Program-made: the position numbers and the translations under genes
Shown here: positions 39,610 through 50,371 of the stretch, piece by piece
Layout: each line of letters begins with the position of its first letter
How positions within the stretch are numbered: position 1 is the stretch's first letter
From: Polychytrium aggregatum
Lineage: Eukaryota; Chytridiomycota; Chytridiomycetes; Polychytriales
NCBI RefSeq assembly: GCF_025602895.1
Contig: NW_026516323.1
Span: 62,001 to 126,000, forward strand
Length of the DNA: 64,000 nucleotides
Reading direction: 5' to 3'
The notes under the pieces: generated by a model
Database searches by the model: none
What the model was told of the DNA's origin: nothing
What the model saw: only the letters and a program-made list of their open reading frames with translations

Positions 39610-40575
39610 CCAGCCGCGACATGGTGCACCGACTCTGCACCAGTGCAATCTTGAGTGCGATGGGGGGAGGTGTGGCTGAAGAACAAGTAACGACATCCAG
39701 CATGCTCAAAACGAAACAGGACACCCTGTTCGGTTCAGGGCTGTCGCTGTTCCTGGGGCCCCGAATACACACCCATTCCTCTATTGCCTATCACGGCCAA
39801 GTGTGCTCGCAGCGCCTGGGGGCTGAGCGACTCGCACTGAACATGCTGCAGCACCGAATGTGGGATCGTGCTCCACGTGCCAGGGCTGCGCAGGAATCGC
39901 GCCACACATGTGGGATGTCCACGTGACAGTCGCAATCTCCGCTCCGATCCATTTACCCAAATCGGTGCGGGAAGGGCCAGGGCCAGGGCGAGGACGCTGC
40001 CCGCTTACAGGGGATCCTCCGGCAGACAGCATGGCCAGCGCAACGCCGCTGGTGAATCGAAGGTATGGCAGGGGAAGGGGTGCAGTGCGAGGGTGCGGCT
40101 GGGGAGTCTGAGGGAACCGTGTCTATGGGCCAGGCCGCCCACTGGCCGCCCACTGGTCGCTCGGCCGATGAGAATAGCGGGTTGGTCTGGCGACATGTTT
40201 TGCATCAGGTCGACGGCTGTGTTGCTCCTTGAGTCAATGTCTGCCCCTCCATGCTCACCTCTGGTTTACTGTATTTCGAATGCCCAGCAATTCTCGCCGA
40301 AGCCATGGAGGCTCGGTGGAACGTCGTCTGGCCAGCCCAAGAGGCAGTCCAAGAGGTAGCCCAGCCCGCCCACGAAGGCTTGGGCTCGGGACGAAACGAA
40401 GGACTCCCAAACTCGACCAAGTTGGCTGCCGCAGATTCTCATCACCGCAATTAGGTAAGTGAGGGTGCGGCTCGAGCCTGAATCGGAGAGTCGCAGCGGA
40501 GGCGGTAGAGAACCACGCGCATCACGATTTGAGCTGAGTGCACCGCAGCGGGGCGAAATCGGCGCAATATCGGGG
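39610..40575. other. Region between MON2 and the VKEEP-repeat gene
   Basis: No recognisable protein is present. A strong donor-like GTAAGT at 40454-40459, at the end of a short frame (40251-40453), hints that the next gene may have an upstream exon here, but I could not connect the frames with confidence. Confidence 0.4.
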
Positions 40576-41415
40576 ATGGTAATGCCAGAGATTGTATTGG
40601 TAGATTCGGTCAAAGCGAAACGGACGATGGCAGCCGGGCCATCGATGCTGGGTCGCCCGCGGAAGTTGGATACCATGGGCGTTCGTCTGCGGATGAAACC
40701 AGCCAACCGACAGCCCCGCGCACATCATCGGGGCAGCCGAACTGGCGGGTCGATTCTCAACGAGCTGATGGCCTGCAGAAGCGTTGTCATCAAGCTGGAG
40801 AGCCCCAAGAAGCACATCAAAGTGGAGCCCACGGTTGACGACATCAAGGTGAAAGAGGAGCCCAAGTTTTATGGTGTCAAGGTCAAGGAGGAACCCATGT
40901 ACATCACCCGCGTCGTCAAGGAAGAGCCCATGTGCATCACCGCCATGGTCAAGGAAGAGCCTGTGCATACTGTCGCCGTTGCCAAGGAAGATCAAGTGAG
41001 CAGCGTCGCCATTGTCAAAGAGGAGCCCAAGTTCAGTGGATATCCCGAAGTCAAGGTGGAGATCCGATTCAGACCAGATGGCAAGCCCAAGCAGGAGCCG
41101 GCGCTGAAGAAGCCGATGGACAACACGAAGAGTCTGCCGGCTCTGGATGTAAAGGCATGGCCGGGCCAGCTCCGGAAGAGCCCGACACGAGCGTTCCGAG
41201 ACCGCATGAACACCGGGTACCAGCGCGGACTACGGCACTTTGGGGTGGCACGGCCGCAGCTTGTCCACGAAGGCAGCAGGTCGGTCGGGCGAAGACTTGG
41301 CGGACAACGCCGACGAGAACGCCGGATGGCCGAGCTTCGGATGATGCGGTGGCGAGTGCAGCTGATGAGCGAGATCGAATCTCCTGGATGGGCCGGCAAG
41401 GCAGGATGCAAATAG
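40576..41415 (+). CDS. Protein with tandem SUMO-type VKEEP motifs
   Basis: The frame from the ATG at 40576 gives 280 residues; an in-frame upstream extension without ATG reaches 40459, so an upstream exon is possible. Residues 70-165 hold an array of about eight sites matching the sumoylation consensus (hydrophobic-Lys-x-Glu): IKLE, IKVE and repeated VKEEP, spaced every 11-12 residues with linkers such as MYITRV and MCITAM. After it come a Lys-rich region and a strongly basic Arg-rich tail (RRLGGQRRRERRMAELRMMRWR). The array looks like a built-in multi-SUMO acceptor, and the basic tail could bind nucleic acid or serve as a nuclear signal. No known enzyme domain is seen. The function is unknown. 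Confidence 0.6.
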   Translation: MVMPEIVLVDSVKAKRTMAAGPSMLGRPRKLDTMGVRLRMKPANRQPRAHHRGSRTGGSILNELMACRSVVIKLESPKKHIKVEPTVDDIKVKEEPKFYGVKVKEEPMYITRVVKEEPMCITAMVKEEPVHTVAVAKEDQVSSVAIVKEEPKFSGYPEVKVEIRFRPDGKPKQEPALKKPMDNTKSLPALDVKAWPGQLRKSPTRAFRDRMNTGYQRGLRHFGVARPQLVHEGSRSVGRRLGGQRRRERRMAELRMMRWRVQLMSEIESPGWAGKAGCK

Positions 41416-42770
41416 ACGTGGCTCGAACAGCAGCAGACGATCCTGGCCAACCACAAGGCCGATGCGGATGTGCCATGAATCAGAGCAAGGCCGAGCGATG
41501 GCTTCGAACAACGGAACAAGACAGCTGGCTGTCGGAATGCGCAGCCAGCCGCTGCTGGCGGCGTGTGTCGCTGTGGGCCGCGTTGTCTGGGGTGTCGGAC
41601 GGCGCGGCGGCGGAGGCGGCGGAGGCGGAGGAGGCGGAGGACGGGTGGTTGCCGCGGGGACAGGTGGTCGGCAAAATCGCATGTTGGATCGTGCTGGACA
41701 TGCATGCACACGGACGCGAGGTCGGCGTTGCGGTGGGATTGCCGCGTGAGATTGATGCGTGAGATTGATGCGAGAGATTGCTGCGTGAGATTGCCGCCAG
41801 AGATTGCAATCACCGTGCAGTCAAGGCTCTTGCTGTGCTGGGAAACGACGACATTCACAGCGCAGATGGGCATTGCGGTAACAGAACCACGCCTGCGATG
41901 GACTCTCCTCGGACGACCACTACGCCGTTAATATCGATCCTTCACGGCCACATTTGCCGTCGTCGCCAACGCAATCACTGCGAACCATCACAGCCAACAC
42001 TGTCATTCACTACGGGCTAACATTACCACCGCTGCTGCTCCCTCGCTCGCATCGACCCTACCATTGCCCCCTTTCTGGCCCTTATTCGCCCGCTGCTCGA
42101 CCCTGGGTCTCCCGCTCGCTCCCACCGGCACATTTCAGGGCCCCGTCCCTGTCCGCTTGGCTCCTCCATCCGCTCTCCCTTCCGTTCCCCCCATCTTCCG
42201 CTCCGCTTCGGGTCCTTGCACGGCACCCTCTCGCCTTGGTCTTTTCCCTTGTCTTCTCTGACTTGCCCGTCTGCGTCGGCGGCTTCGTCTTGGTCTTGGT
42301 CGCCTCCAACAATCCGTCGCTCGTCCAAGCTGTCAAGAGCCTCTGCAGACAGATTTCAAGGGCAGGAGCGCATACATCTCGGCACGACAATCCGCAGCCC
42401 TCTACCGTTTCTCCCCTCTCTCGCCCTCCGATCATCCCTCTTGTCCATCCTCTGTTACTGTCAGACGACGTCGTTCAGGTTTGTAGGCCAATCTCTCGCG
42501 GTCGGCGCGCGATCGTGGACCGATCGCATGATCCTTATGGACCAATCTCATGGACCTGCCATATCCAGCATCTCGTCTTGCCCCCGATACATGTATTAAA
42601 GCCTTCTTGCGTCTCCAGCTATATTCCTCGTTCGTTCCGCCTTCAAGGCTTCTCGGTCCCCACCGCTCAGCTCGGCTGCAACCCGCTCGTGATTGAAGCA
42701 TAGGCTTTGATCTGTTTCAGCGCGCGAGATATTGGATTCTCTGCAAAGCCAAACATTCGAGCAACTCTAA
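41416..42770. other. Region upstream of the large membrane-protein gene
   Basis: It contains a GGCGGCGGA-type repeat near 41607-41640, a 13-15 bp GTGAGATTGATGC repeat at 41739-41808, and then a long pyrimidine-rich tract from 42000 to 42600 that probably contains the promoter and leader of the next gene. TATTAAA near 42593 is a possible TATA element. No gene is supported. Confidence 0.5.
41739..41808 (+). repeat. 13-15 bp GTGAGATTGATGC degenerate repeat
   Basis: Four to five copies of G(T/A)GAGATTGMTGCG in tandem between the VKEEP-repeat gene and the membrane-protein gene. Confidence 0.8.
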
Positions 42771-45700
42771 ATGTCCAACGTTTGTGAGTATCACAGCTAT
42801 CCCCAGCCTTGCTCCACAGCCGACGCAGTACCGGCGTGCTTATCAAAGCGACCGCTCGCACACAATCTTCCCTGTCAGCTCTCACGGGATCTGATCCCAT
42901 TTACACAGGAGCCGTGCGATCGACGCTTCCGCTTGATTCTGGGCCGCTCCTCGTCTTTGCCGATGATGTCGTCTGCTCCAACTCAACCAAGCTTGGCGTG
43001 GTCGTCTATGGATTCACCAAGCCAGACGCATCGTCGCCGTCGCTTCAAAACTCAACGGGTCTCCTGGCTGGCAACGAGTCCCTCTCGATGGCTTGGAAGG
43101 TGGGGCCTCTCGATCGCTAATCACGGCGGTGGAGTAGAGAGATCACTTTCTCGCCTTAGCGAAGCATGTCGTATCTTGTGTTGTTTTGTTGCAAATGGGC
43201 TGCATGCCCCGATCACCGTTTCTGTCCTCTCACTGCGTTCCCACTATGTCGACCCGCGCTAATCACTTACCTTACACTGCTGCCTTGCAACCCTGGCTCG
43301 CATACTTTCAGATTCCTTTCTGCTCGCCAGATGAGCTCGAAGACGCCAGTTTTGTTTCAGCCACCGCAGACTCTTCCACCTCGACTGTTGTCTTTTCTGT
43401 CAAAACCCTCCAAGGATCGGACTCCAAGAACCTCTATCTCTTCAATATCAGTGCCTCGAGTCCACCCATCAGCTCCGCCACTCTCAGTCCGTCATTGGTC
43501 CTGGAATGGGCCGATGCTGCACCCGGAGTCGTTGGCATCGCCGCTGCCAATGACGCAGTCTCTCCCGAGATTCCGATATTGCTGACAGCGGGTTCAGTAC
43601 ACATCGGTACTTCACAGAGCCTCTCGATGAACACCAGCGAGCAAGCTCTCGACATGGCCGTCGATGTCTCAACCCAAACGATCTACCTGCTCGGCTCGTC
43701 CTCGGACAGTTACTTTCTTCGTGCGATCAGTGCAATCCAACCCAGCAAGGTCCTCCACACCTATTCGTTTCCTCGCAACTCGCTGGTTCCTTTTGGCAGC
43801 ATTGCGGCCACCAACGCATCGGAATCCTCACTCAAGCTTTGTGGGCCATACCTGTATCTCTCGCTGGTGGCTTCCGATACTGGTGCCGGGCTGAGTGTCG
43901 CCATGTTTGATACCTCATCCTTGAGAGTTGTGGCCTCTCGGGCCAACGTCATTCCGGCAACCGACAGCGTCCTGTGGCTCTCGTGCCTCAACAACCCCCA
44001 GTTCAACAGCTCGTCGTCGTCATTCCAGGGCCTCTTGGCCATGGTTCAGAACTCGTCGTTGGCCTCGGACGCACGATACTATCTCGCCATCGACCAGAAC
44101 TTGCATCGATCCGTGGCAGCCTCGCCCGTCTTCCCGCTTGCCTCTCCATATAATCTGCCTTCGTCCAATGCGATTGTTGCCACTACGTTTCGCTGTCTCT
44201 CGACATCAACGTTTGCCAATAGCGCCACGTTCTTGCTTACACAAGAAACAAAGCCTCCGTCGCAGCTGTCCACCCTCGCAGAGGCCAACGGTCTCTTTCG
44301 GGTGATTAACGTCAACTACGCTCTGCTCGGCAATCTCCAGTCAATAACCACAGGCACCATCGACCCAGACCCGGCGAACAACTGCCCACGCGGAACATCC
44401 TTCAGCTCCTCGCAGAATCAGTGCCTCGCCTGCGACAGCGGCTCCGGCAATCTCTTTTGTGTTGCCTCTAGTCAGCTCGCAAGCCAGACAGGATCGACGA
44501 GTCTTGGGCTTGGAGCCATTATCGGGATAGCCCTCGGCGCGGCCATCACCGTTGCCTTGCTAATGCTTTCGGCGTGGATCTACAAAAGGCGAGCACGACA
44601 AGCAGGCCTCAAATCACCATCGTGGCCCCCATTTCGAGGTTAGTGAAGGAGTGGATGGCGGCTCGAAGCGCTTGCCCTCTGGATTACGCTCCATTGCCGA
44701 TCTGAAGCTGCAATTTCATAACTCTGGCCACATGTGTCGAGACGGCAGAGCTCGTGTAGTCTGCTCTAAGACCTTGCGCTTTCGGTGTTTGGTGAGCTCA
44801 CATGTACCGTCCGAATAACTGTTGCCACCGCCCTCCAGGTTCCCACCGCGCTACTCCGGCTCGCTTGAGCACAGGCCAGGGCATGAGCAACTCGGATCTG
44901 CCCATACTGCCTTTCCATGAGCAGCAGTTACACCGACCACACAACAGTGCACTGGATGCCGGCGTCACGAGCGACGCTGCGTCCGAGAGTTCCATCTGCC
45001 CATCGATGCATCAAAATCGACTTGGAGTGGGCAGTGCCTCCCTCGGATCGCTGCAGCCGTCTCCGATTCCAACAAGCATGCCGCTGCCATTTCACACACA
45101 GCCGAGCAGCACCAAAACTGCATCAAGTGGACAGAGAACACTCGACACCCTTGTCCCGGATCGCCTCACGACCATAAAGCCTCCTCCAGCCGTCCATGCT
45201 GCCTTGACCGATCTGGACCATGCCGTGGTGATATCGACTTTGAACAAGTCTGTTGAGTTTCCGGCGGCCACTCCTATCGCGGGCGCTGCCTTGCATCAAG
45301 CCCAGACAGCGAAATCCTTCCCAAGTTCGTCGGTGGATACCTCGCATGAACATTGTGATTTGCTTGCTTCTCCAGTCCAGCAACTTGCCTCTCAAGCTAA
45401 GCAAGTCCCCTCTCCGGCCCACCAACTTGCCGCTCTCGATACACCGACATATGGCACAGTGGAGCGGCTGATATTTCCGACAGAAGACCATCCGTTGTAC
45501 GGCCGCCAGCCAATCGAGCCTTCTCTGAAGCAAAAGGAGCCTTACCTCCTCACGCTGCGAGACCAGGTCGCCCCGTCTGTGTTGGTCTGCCCCCTACAAA
45601 GCTGGGTTGCCGTGACCGACGCCCGAGTATCTGCCGACCCTGATGAGCTTGGTTCTGAAGACATGGTCAGAAGGCGAAGTGGATCTGACACAGACGGGGC

Positions 45701-47522
45701 TACAAGAACCGAAAGTGATCGCCCAAGCGAGCACAACCCCGTAGATCAAGTGCATCGCCCTGCAAAGTCGCCTCAGAGAAAAGATATTCTTGCCTATGGC
45801 AGCGAGCCTTCTCCCGATGCCAAGTTGCTGTCCAGCACCGATCCGATGAGGTCCATGTCTGATCCGACGGCTGCAACAATCGATCGAGACCAGCGGCGGC
45901 CGAAACCGAGTGGATCATCCGAGCATCACGGGCAAGAGCACAAATCTGCGATCGTGTCCATTGTTCGCAGCACCGTGCTGGCAGACCGAGATTCGGCGCT
46001 CAAATCCGACCGCTTTCAGCACATTGGCCGACGGCTCGAGCGGCGACATACTCTCACCCGCCAGGGGAGTGCGAGAAAATCAAAGCGGAGGCACTACGAC
46101 GACGACATTCTATTTGAGAATCGGCGGCACGCCCTGAGCATTGCCTTCAATGACGAAGCGCTGGAAGCACTGGGCGAACCGCCGCACGATACCGATCGCT
46201 CAGCGCATGCTGCACCGGCGACCGCCATTCACACCACCGTGGTAGATGTGTCTGCTGCCGATCAAGTCGTGGGACCTGCATCCAAAGTCCAGCTGGAGAC
46301 TCGGCTCGGTCACGGTCCTGCAACTCAGAACACGCCGGCCGAGGCGACAGTGATGCCGAAGGATCGAGAAGAGTCGAGATCAGTCGCTCAAGATACACTG
46401 CCGGCTGTATCGCGGCTGGGTCGAGCTGCTGTCTCTGGAAGAGATGGTGCAACGACACATACAGATGGGCAAGTGCCTTCCGAGCGGACAGGAGGAGGCA
46501 TTGGTACTCCGGCGGAGCCGAAAGTGAAAAAGGACAAGGCAAGGAGGAAGAAAAAGGCACCCAGACTCAACCGAAGCTCGCTTGATCTGGGGGGCAGCTC
46601 AAGCCATCGAGAGTCCAGTGTGCCGCTGCAGCTCATTTTGGAGCGCAACCAGCACCAGGCGATGCAGCGTGCGGCCGCTGGACCGGTCGATAAGCCAAGT
46701 AAACTGCCACTCCAGACCCCAACGCTCGTCCTCCCAGGCTCTGTTTCTCACCGACTCGTCAGCGCCGCAACTGCGTACGCCAGCTCAGAGGCTGGGAGCC
46801 ACTCGTCATCCAAACGACGACCGCCCAAATCACCAGCCTCGCTGATGCCGCAACCGTCGCCGCGGCATTATCGTGGCGGCTATTCGCCCAAACCACAGGA
46901 CATCCATCACCAGGGCTTCACTGGAGGATTCTACACCGACCCACAGGCCTACTACCTCATGCTGTCGTCGCAGCGGAGCGTGGCCCCAAGCGACATTGAC
47001 ACCATGTCCGTGCGGACAGGGACGACATCGGGCTGGGATCAAGCGTCGATGTATTCCCGCACGACAGCGACATCAATGCAGTATCAGTATCAACCAATGG
47101 TCGAAGTCGGTCTGAAGCCACCGCCGTCATTCACACACGGCTCCCTGCTTGCCCATCAGCAGGCCGAAGAAGCCTTGCGCAAGAAGAAGAAGGGCTCGCC
47201 ACCCCACATCTTGCAGCGTTCCCCTGCTGATTTGGCCGGCCGCTGGCAGCCGACAGTACCAGTGATGCCCGCAAGCTTCCCCTCACAAAGCCCGATGCTT
47301 GTGCCGATGGTGAACGGCAACGCACTCGCCTACTATGCCGATGCGGGCCATGGCCAGCGGCCAGCAGAGTACGGCACATTGTTCCCTGCGACCAGCGGCT
47401 CCTGTCAACCGACAGGGCCGAAGGGCCCTATTCCCTATCCGAAGCCCGTGCACCGCATCGGCTCGCTGAACGTGGAGTATGATTCTGCTGAGAAACACAC
47501 GCAGGATGAACTTTCGTTCTAG
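42771..47522 (+). CDS. Large single-pass membrane protein, ectodomain plus long cytosolic tail
   Basis: Four exons (42771-42783, 42879-43099, 43312-44638, 44839-47522) join in frame to 1414 residues. The GTTAGT donor at 44639 and the CTCCAG acceptor before 44839 fuse what first look like two genes. Residues 1-478 form an ectodomain rich in Ser, Ala and Asn, with many NxS/T sites and regular beta-strand spacing suggestive of a propeller; a short Cys cluster (CPRGTSFSSSQNQCLAC) comes just before the membrane. One helix (about 479-502, AIIGIALGAAITVALLMLSAW) is followed by a basic stop, YKRRARQ. The 890-residue tail is disordered, rich in Ser, Pro and His, with a Lys-rich patch KVKKDKARRKKK, and has no known domain. 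No signal peptide is visible; the 13-base first exon is the weakest part. Family unknown. Confidence 0.7.
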
Positions 47523-47839
47523 CAACCAAAACCAGCCACCAATTGGAACAGAACATGGCGTAGTTGGCGAGCTTGATCGAATATACTCTTAGATGCGATG
47601 TACGCAAAGCAGTACAGGGCCTGGAGCTGGGCTATTGTTGATCCAGAATCGGGGGGTGGCATCCATGACTCGCATGCAAGACTATTTGAAGGCCGCTCGC
47701 CCTCAGATCGCATTCAAAGAGATCCACCATTCGCCACAGCACGCAATGTCAGACACCAGAGGATCCAGAGTTGGGCCATTCATTTCGACCGCGATCTGAT
47801 TTATTATTCTGACGCTACACCATCCGGTGGCAGAGGCAA

Positions 47840-49177
47840 TTAGAGGGCCTTGTCCAGGAGAATCTTCTTGAAGGTCTTGTTGTCGACCTTCTTCTTGGCA
47901 ACCTTGGTGACCTTGCCCTCCTTGCGGGCCTGCTCGGCGAGGATCTCGCGGCGGCGGAGAGTCTGGGCGTAGGGGTTGAGGCGGACGAGAACACCGACGT
48001 TCTTGAGGGGGTTCTTGCGCTGGGTGAAGGGACGCTTGGTGTGCTTCTCGTGGGCAGCACGGACGACGCTCTGGATCTCATCAGAGTTGATGATGCGGGC
48101 AAGATCGGTGTTGGCAACGATCGAGTGGGGGAGGATGTAGTCCTTCTTGACCTGGGAGGTCTCGGTCTCGGTGCCAAAGATCGAGTCGAGCTGCTCAAAG
48201 GCGCCCTGGGTCCAGATGACGAAGCGACCGACGTGGCCACCGGGGGCGAGCTGGAGGAGGTTGAGGCGGGCAACATTGACGAGCTCAATGCCGGGGATGT
48301 TGCGGAAGGCCTGGACGATGCCGTCATCGGTGTTGTAGACGACGAGGGGACCGCGGCGCTGGCGGTGGCGGCGGTTGCGGAGCTTGCCAACACCGGCGCG
48401 GAGCTTCTTGGAGCTGATGACCTTCTCGATGTCAGAGTAGGCGTTGATGGCCTTCAGGAGCTTGACGGCGTCCTTGGTCTTCTTGATGGACTCGACACCA
48501 CCCGAGATGACGAGGGGGATCTCGTGGATCTGCTCGATCTTGTGGCCACGGGCGAGGACGAGCGAGGGGAGGGCAGTGGCGGCAAGAGCAGAAGCAGTGG
48601 CGTAGCGGCGCTGGTTCTGGTTGGTCTTGACGTGCCACTTGCGCCAGGTCTTGGTGGGAGCGAACATGCGACCGCCACGGCACATGTTGCCAAAGGCAGC
48701 CTGGCCGGCACGGTGGGTTCCACCGCCAGAGACACGGGGAATACGGGCAACGGCACGACCGGTACCCCACGAGATGGCCGAGGTCTGGTGGCCGGCCTCG
48801 ACGTTGACGGAGTAAGCCTGACGCTTGTTCTTGGCCAGGTTGGTGTGGACAAAGTTCACGACATCGGCACGGATGGGGGCCTTGAAGACAGCGGGCAGAG
48901 GGACGGTGTCGACGACCTTGTTGCTGCCGGCGTCAGAGTAGACAGAGATGGCGGGTCTGGCTGCGGACTGTTGGGACGGGCAGCGAGACGATCGGTCAGC
49001 GGGGTTGCTTCGAGAGCGCTGCGGGTGGTATCGTGCGCATCCATCCATCTATCCATCCATCTATCCGTCGATCCATCCATCCATCCATCTGTGCAAGTAT
49101 CTATCCATCCATCTATCCATCTATCCGTCCGTCCATGCGTCCATGCGTCCATGCGTCGATCGTGTGGTCGTTACCAT
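47840..49177 (-). CDS. RPL4: 60S ribosomal protein L4 (uL4)
   Basis: Two coding exons: the first supplies only the ATG (49177-49175) before a GTAACG donor, and the second (48967-47840) supplies the rest, 376 residues in all. After splicing the N-terminus reads [12 protein letters not shown], as normal for L4. The gene product lines part of the ribosomal exit tunnel; the loop region [31 protein letters not shown] and the [20 protein letters not shown] segment are diagnostic. An in-frame run upstream of 48967 exists but begins without a sensible start and is intron. The single intron (48968-49174) carries a tetranucleotide repeat. Codon choice is strongly biased to C-ending codons, as expected for a highly expressed gene. 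Confidence 0.95.
49024..49156 (-). repeat. (ATCC)n-type tetranucleotide repeat in the RPL4 intron
   Basis: On the plus strand ATCC, ATCT and GTCC units alternate for about 130 bases and fill over half of the RPL4 intron. A 10-bp GTCCATGCGT repeat closes the array at 49131-49156. Confidence 0.9.
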
Positions 49178-50371
49178 GTTGACTGTAAATGCCGTTGACA
49201 GCGAAATGAAGGGGAGATCCAAGAATGCCGCCACGCCCAGCGGCAGATATCGGCGGCCATTCCGAAACGGGACACCTCAACACGTGAACTGCCCGTGTGG
49301 CTTGTGTGGCTTGGACGGTGATCGACACACGCGCCGTTGTGGTGGACCTGGGCGATGAGATGCCGACCGCAGAGGCTCGATTGTGGGATCGTACTGGACT
49401 CTTGGGGCGGCGCTGAGGGAGGGACGCCCAAGGATGACTCGACCCATTTGGCTGCATGATATGATCCGACAACGACAAATGCTGTCTGAGTGAATTGGTG
49501 TCGCACTGCAATTCCAATGGCCACAACACACACACACACGTGCCTCTAAATGATCAATACCCGGCGTGTGAGCTCGATATGGTGGTCGGTGGATCGACCC
49601 AGATTTCCTCGCCGGTGCTCGCAGACAGAACTGGGCTGGTAGACAATCCCTGGCGCGTGCAAGAGGCGATCTGGGCATCGTGTATGATTCGAGGGAGGCT
49701 TTCTTGGAACGGTGGGGGAGGCGTTCGGGCTATTCTTTTGCTTGAGTCTTGATTCGAGCATACTCGTCAGCTCGCCTGGCTCGGCGGCCTTCCATTTTTC
49801 CTCCCTCGGCTGCCCTTCGAGCATTTGCGAGCCTTTGCGAGCACCGCAGGGCACCCGGTAGTAATCCTTACTGCAACTATCTCTCCCGACACGCCGTCCA
49901 AGGAGGTAATCTGCGGCGCTGACTTCCCCTGTACCGGCCACCCAGCGTTTCTCACGACGCCCAACACTGCATCTCCACTGCCGTGCACATCCGCTTCGCC
50001 ATTGCCATCAGCGCCATTGCCATCAGCGCCATTGCCATCAGCGCCATTGCCATCAGCACCGACACTCACTGCTGAGTTGTTTTGCCAGATACTTGAGCAA
50101 TCTTCAGTTGCGCACTCGTATCCTGGCGAGCGCATCAACTTTTGGCACCAAGCCGAGTCCCTCCTGTTCCCACGACTTGCTCGCTCCCGATATTGAGCCG
50201 TACCCACCGACTGGGACTGTTCCTGCACCGCTACCCGGTAACTTGATCCGTAATCTCCTCCAAACGGACTCAACTTCCATAGCTGTTGCATTCCTGTCGT
50301 GGAGCACTTGGGTACATACCCCGTCGACGTGAAGTTGCCGTGAGACGTGACCTGTGCTGTGCAAGGCAGCC
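49178..50371. other. Divergent region between RPL4 and the phosphatase gene
   Basis: It should hold both promoters. A (CACA)n run occurs near 49527-49540 and a 15-bp repeat at 50001-50059. A 123-codon plus-strand frame (49825-50196) crosses the 15-bp repeat but shows no domain, so I do not call it a gene. Confidence 0.5.
50001..50059 (+). repeat. 15-bp minisatellite, four copies
   Basis: GCCATTGCCATCAGC is repeated four times nearly exactly. In plus frame it reads PLPSA repeats and in minus frame DGNGA repeats. Confidence 0.9.

Noticed and set aside
48041-49198. 385-codon open frame antisense to RPL4
   Set aside because: Shadow of a strongly biased ribosomal protein gene; Val/Gly/Asp-rich with no domain.
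49825-50196. 123-codon plus-strand frame with PLPSA repeats
   Set aside because: The repeat comes from a 15-bp minisatellite; flanks have no signal peptide, domain or splice partner.
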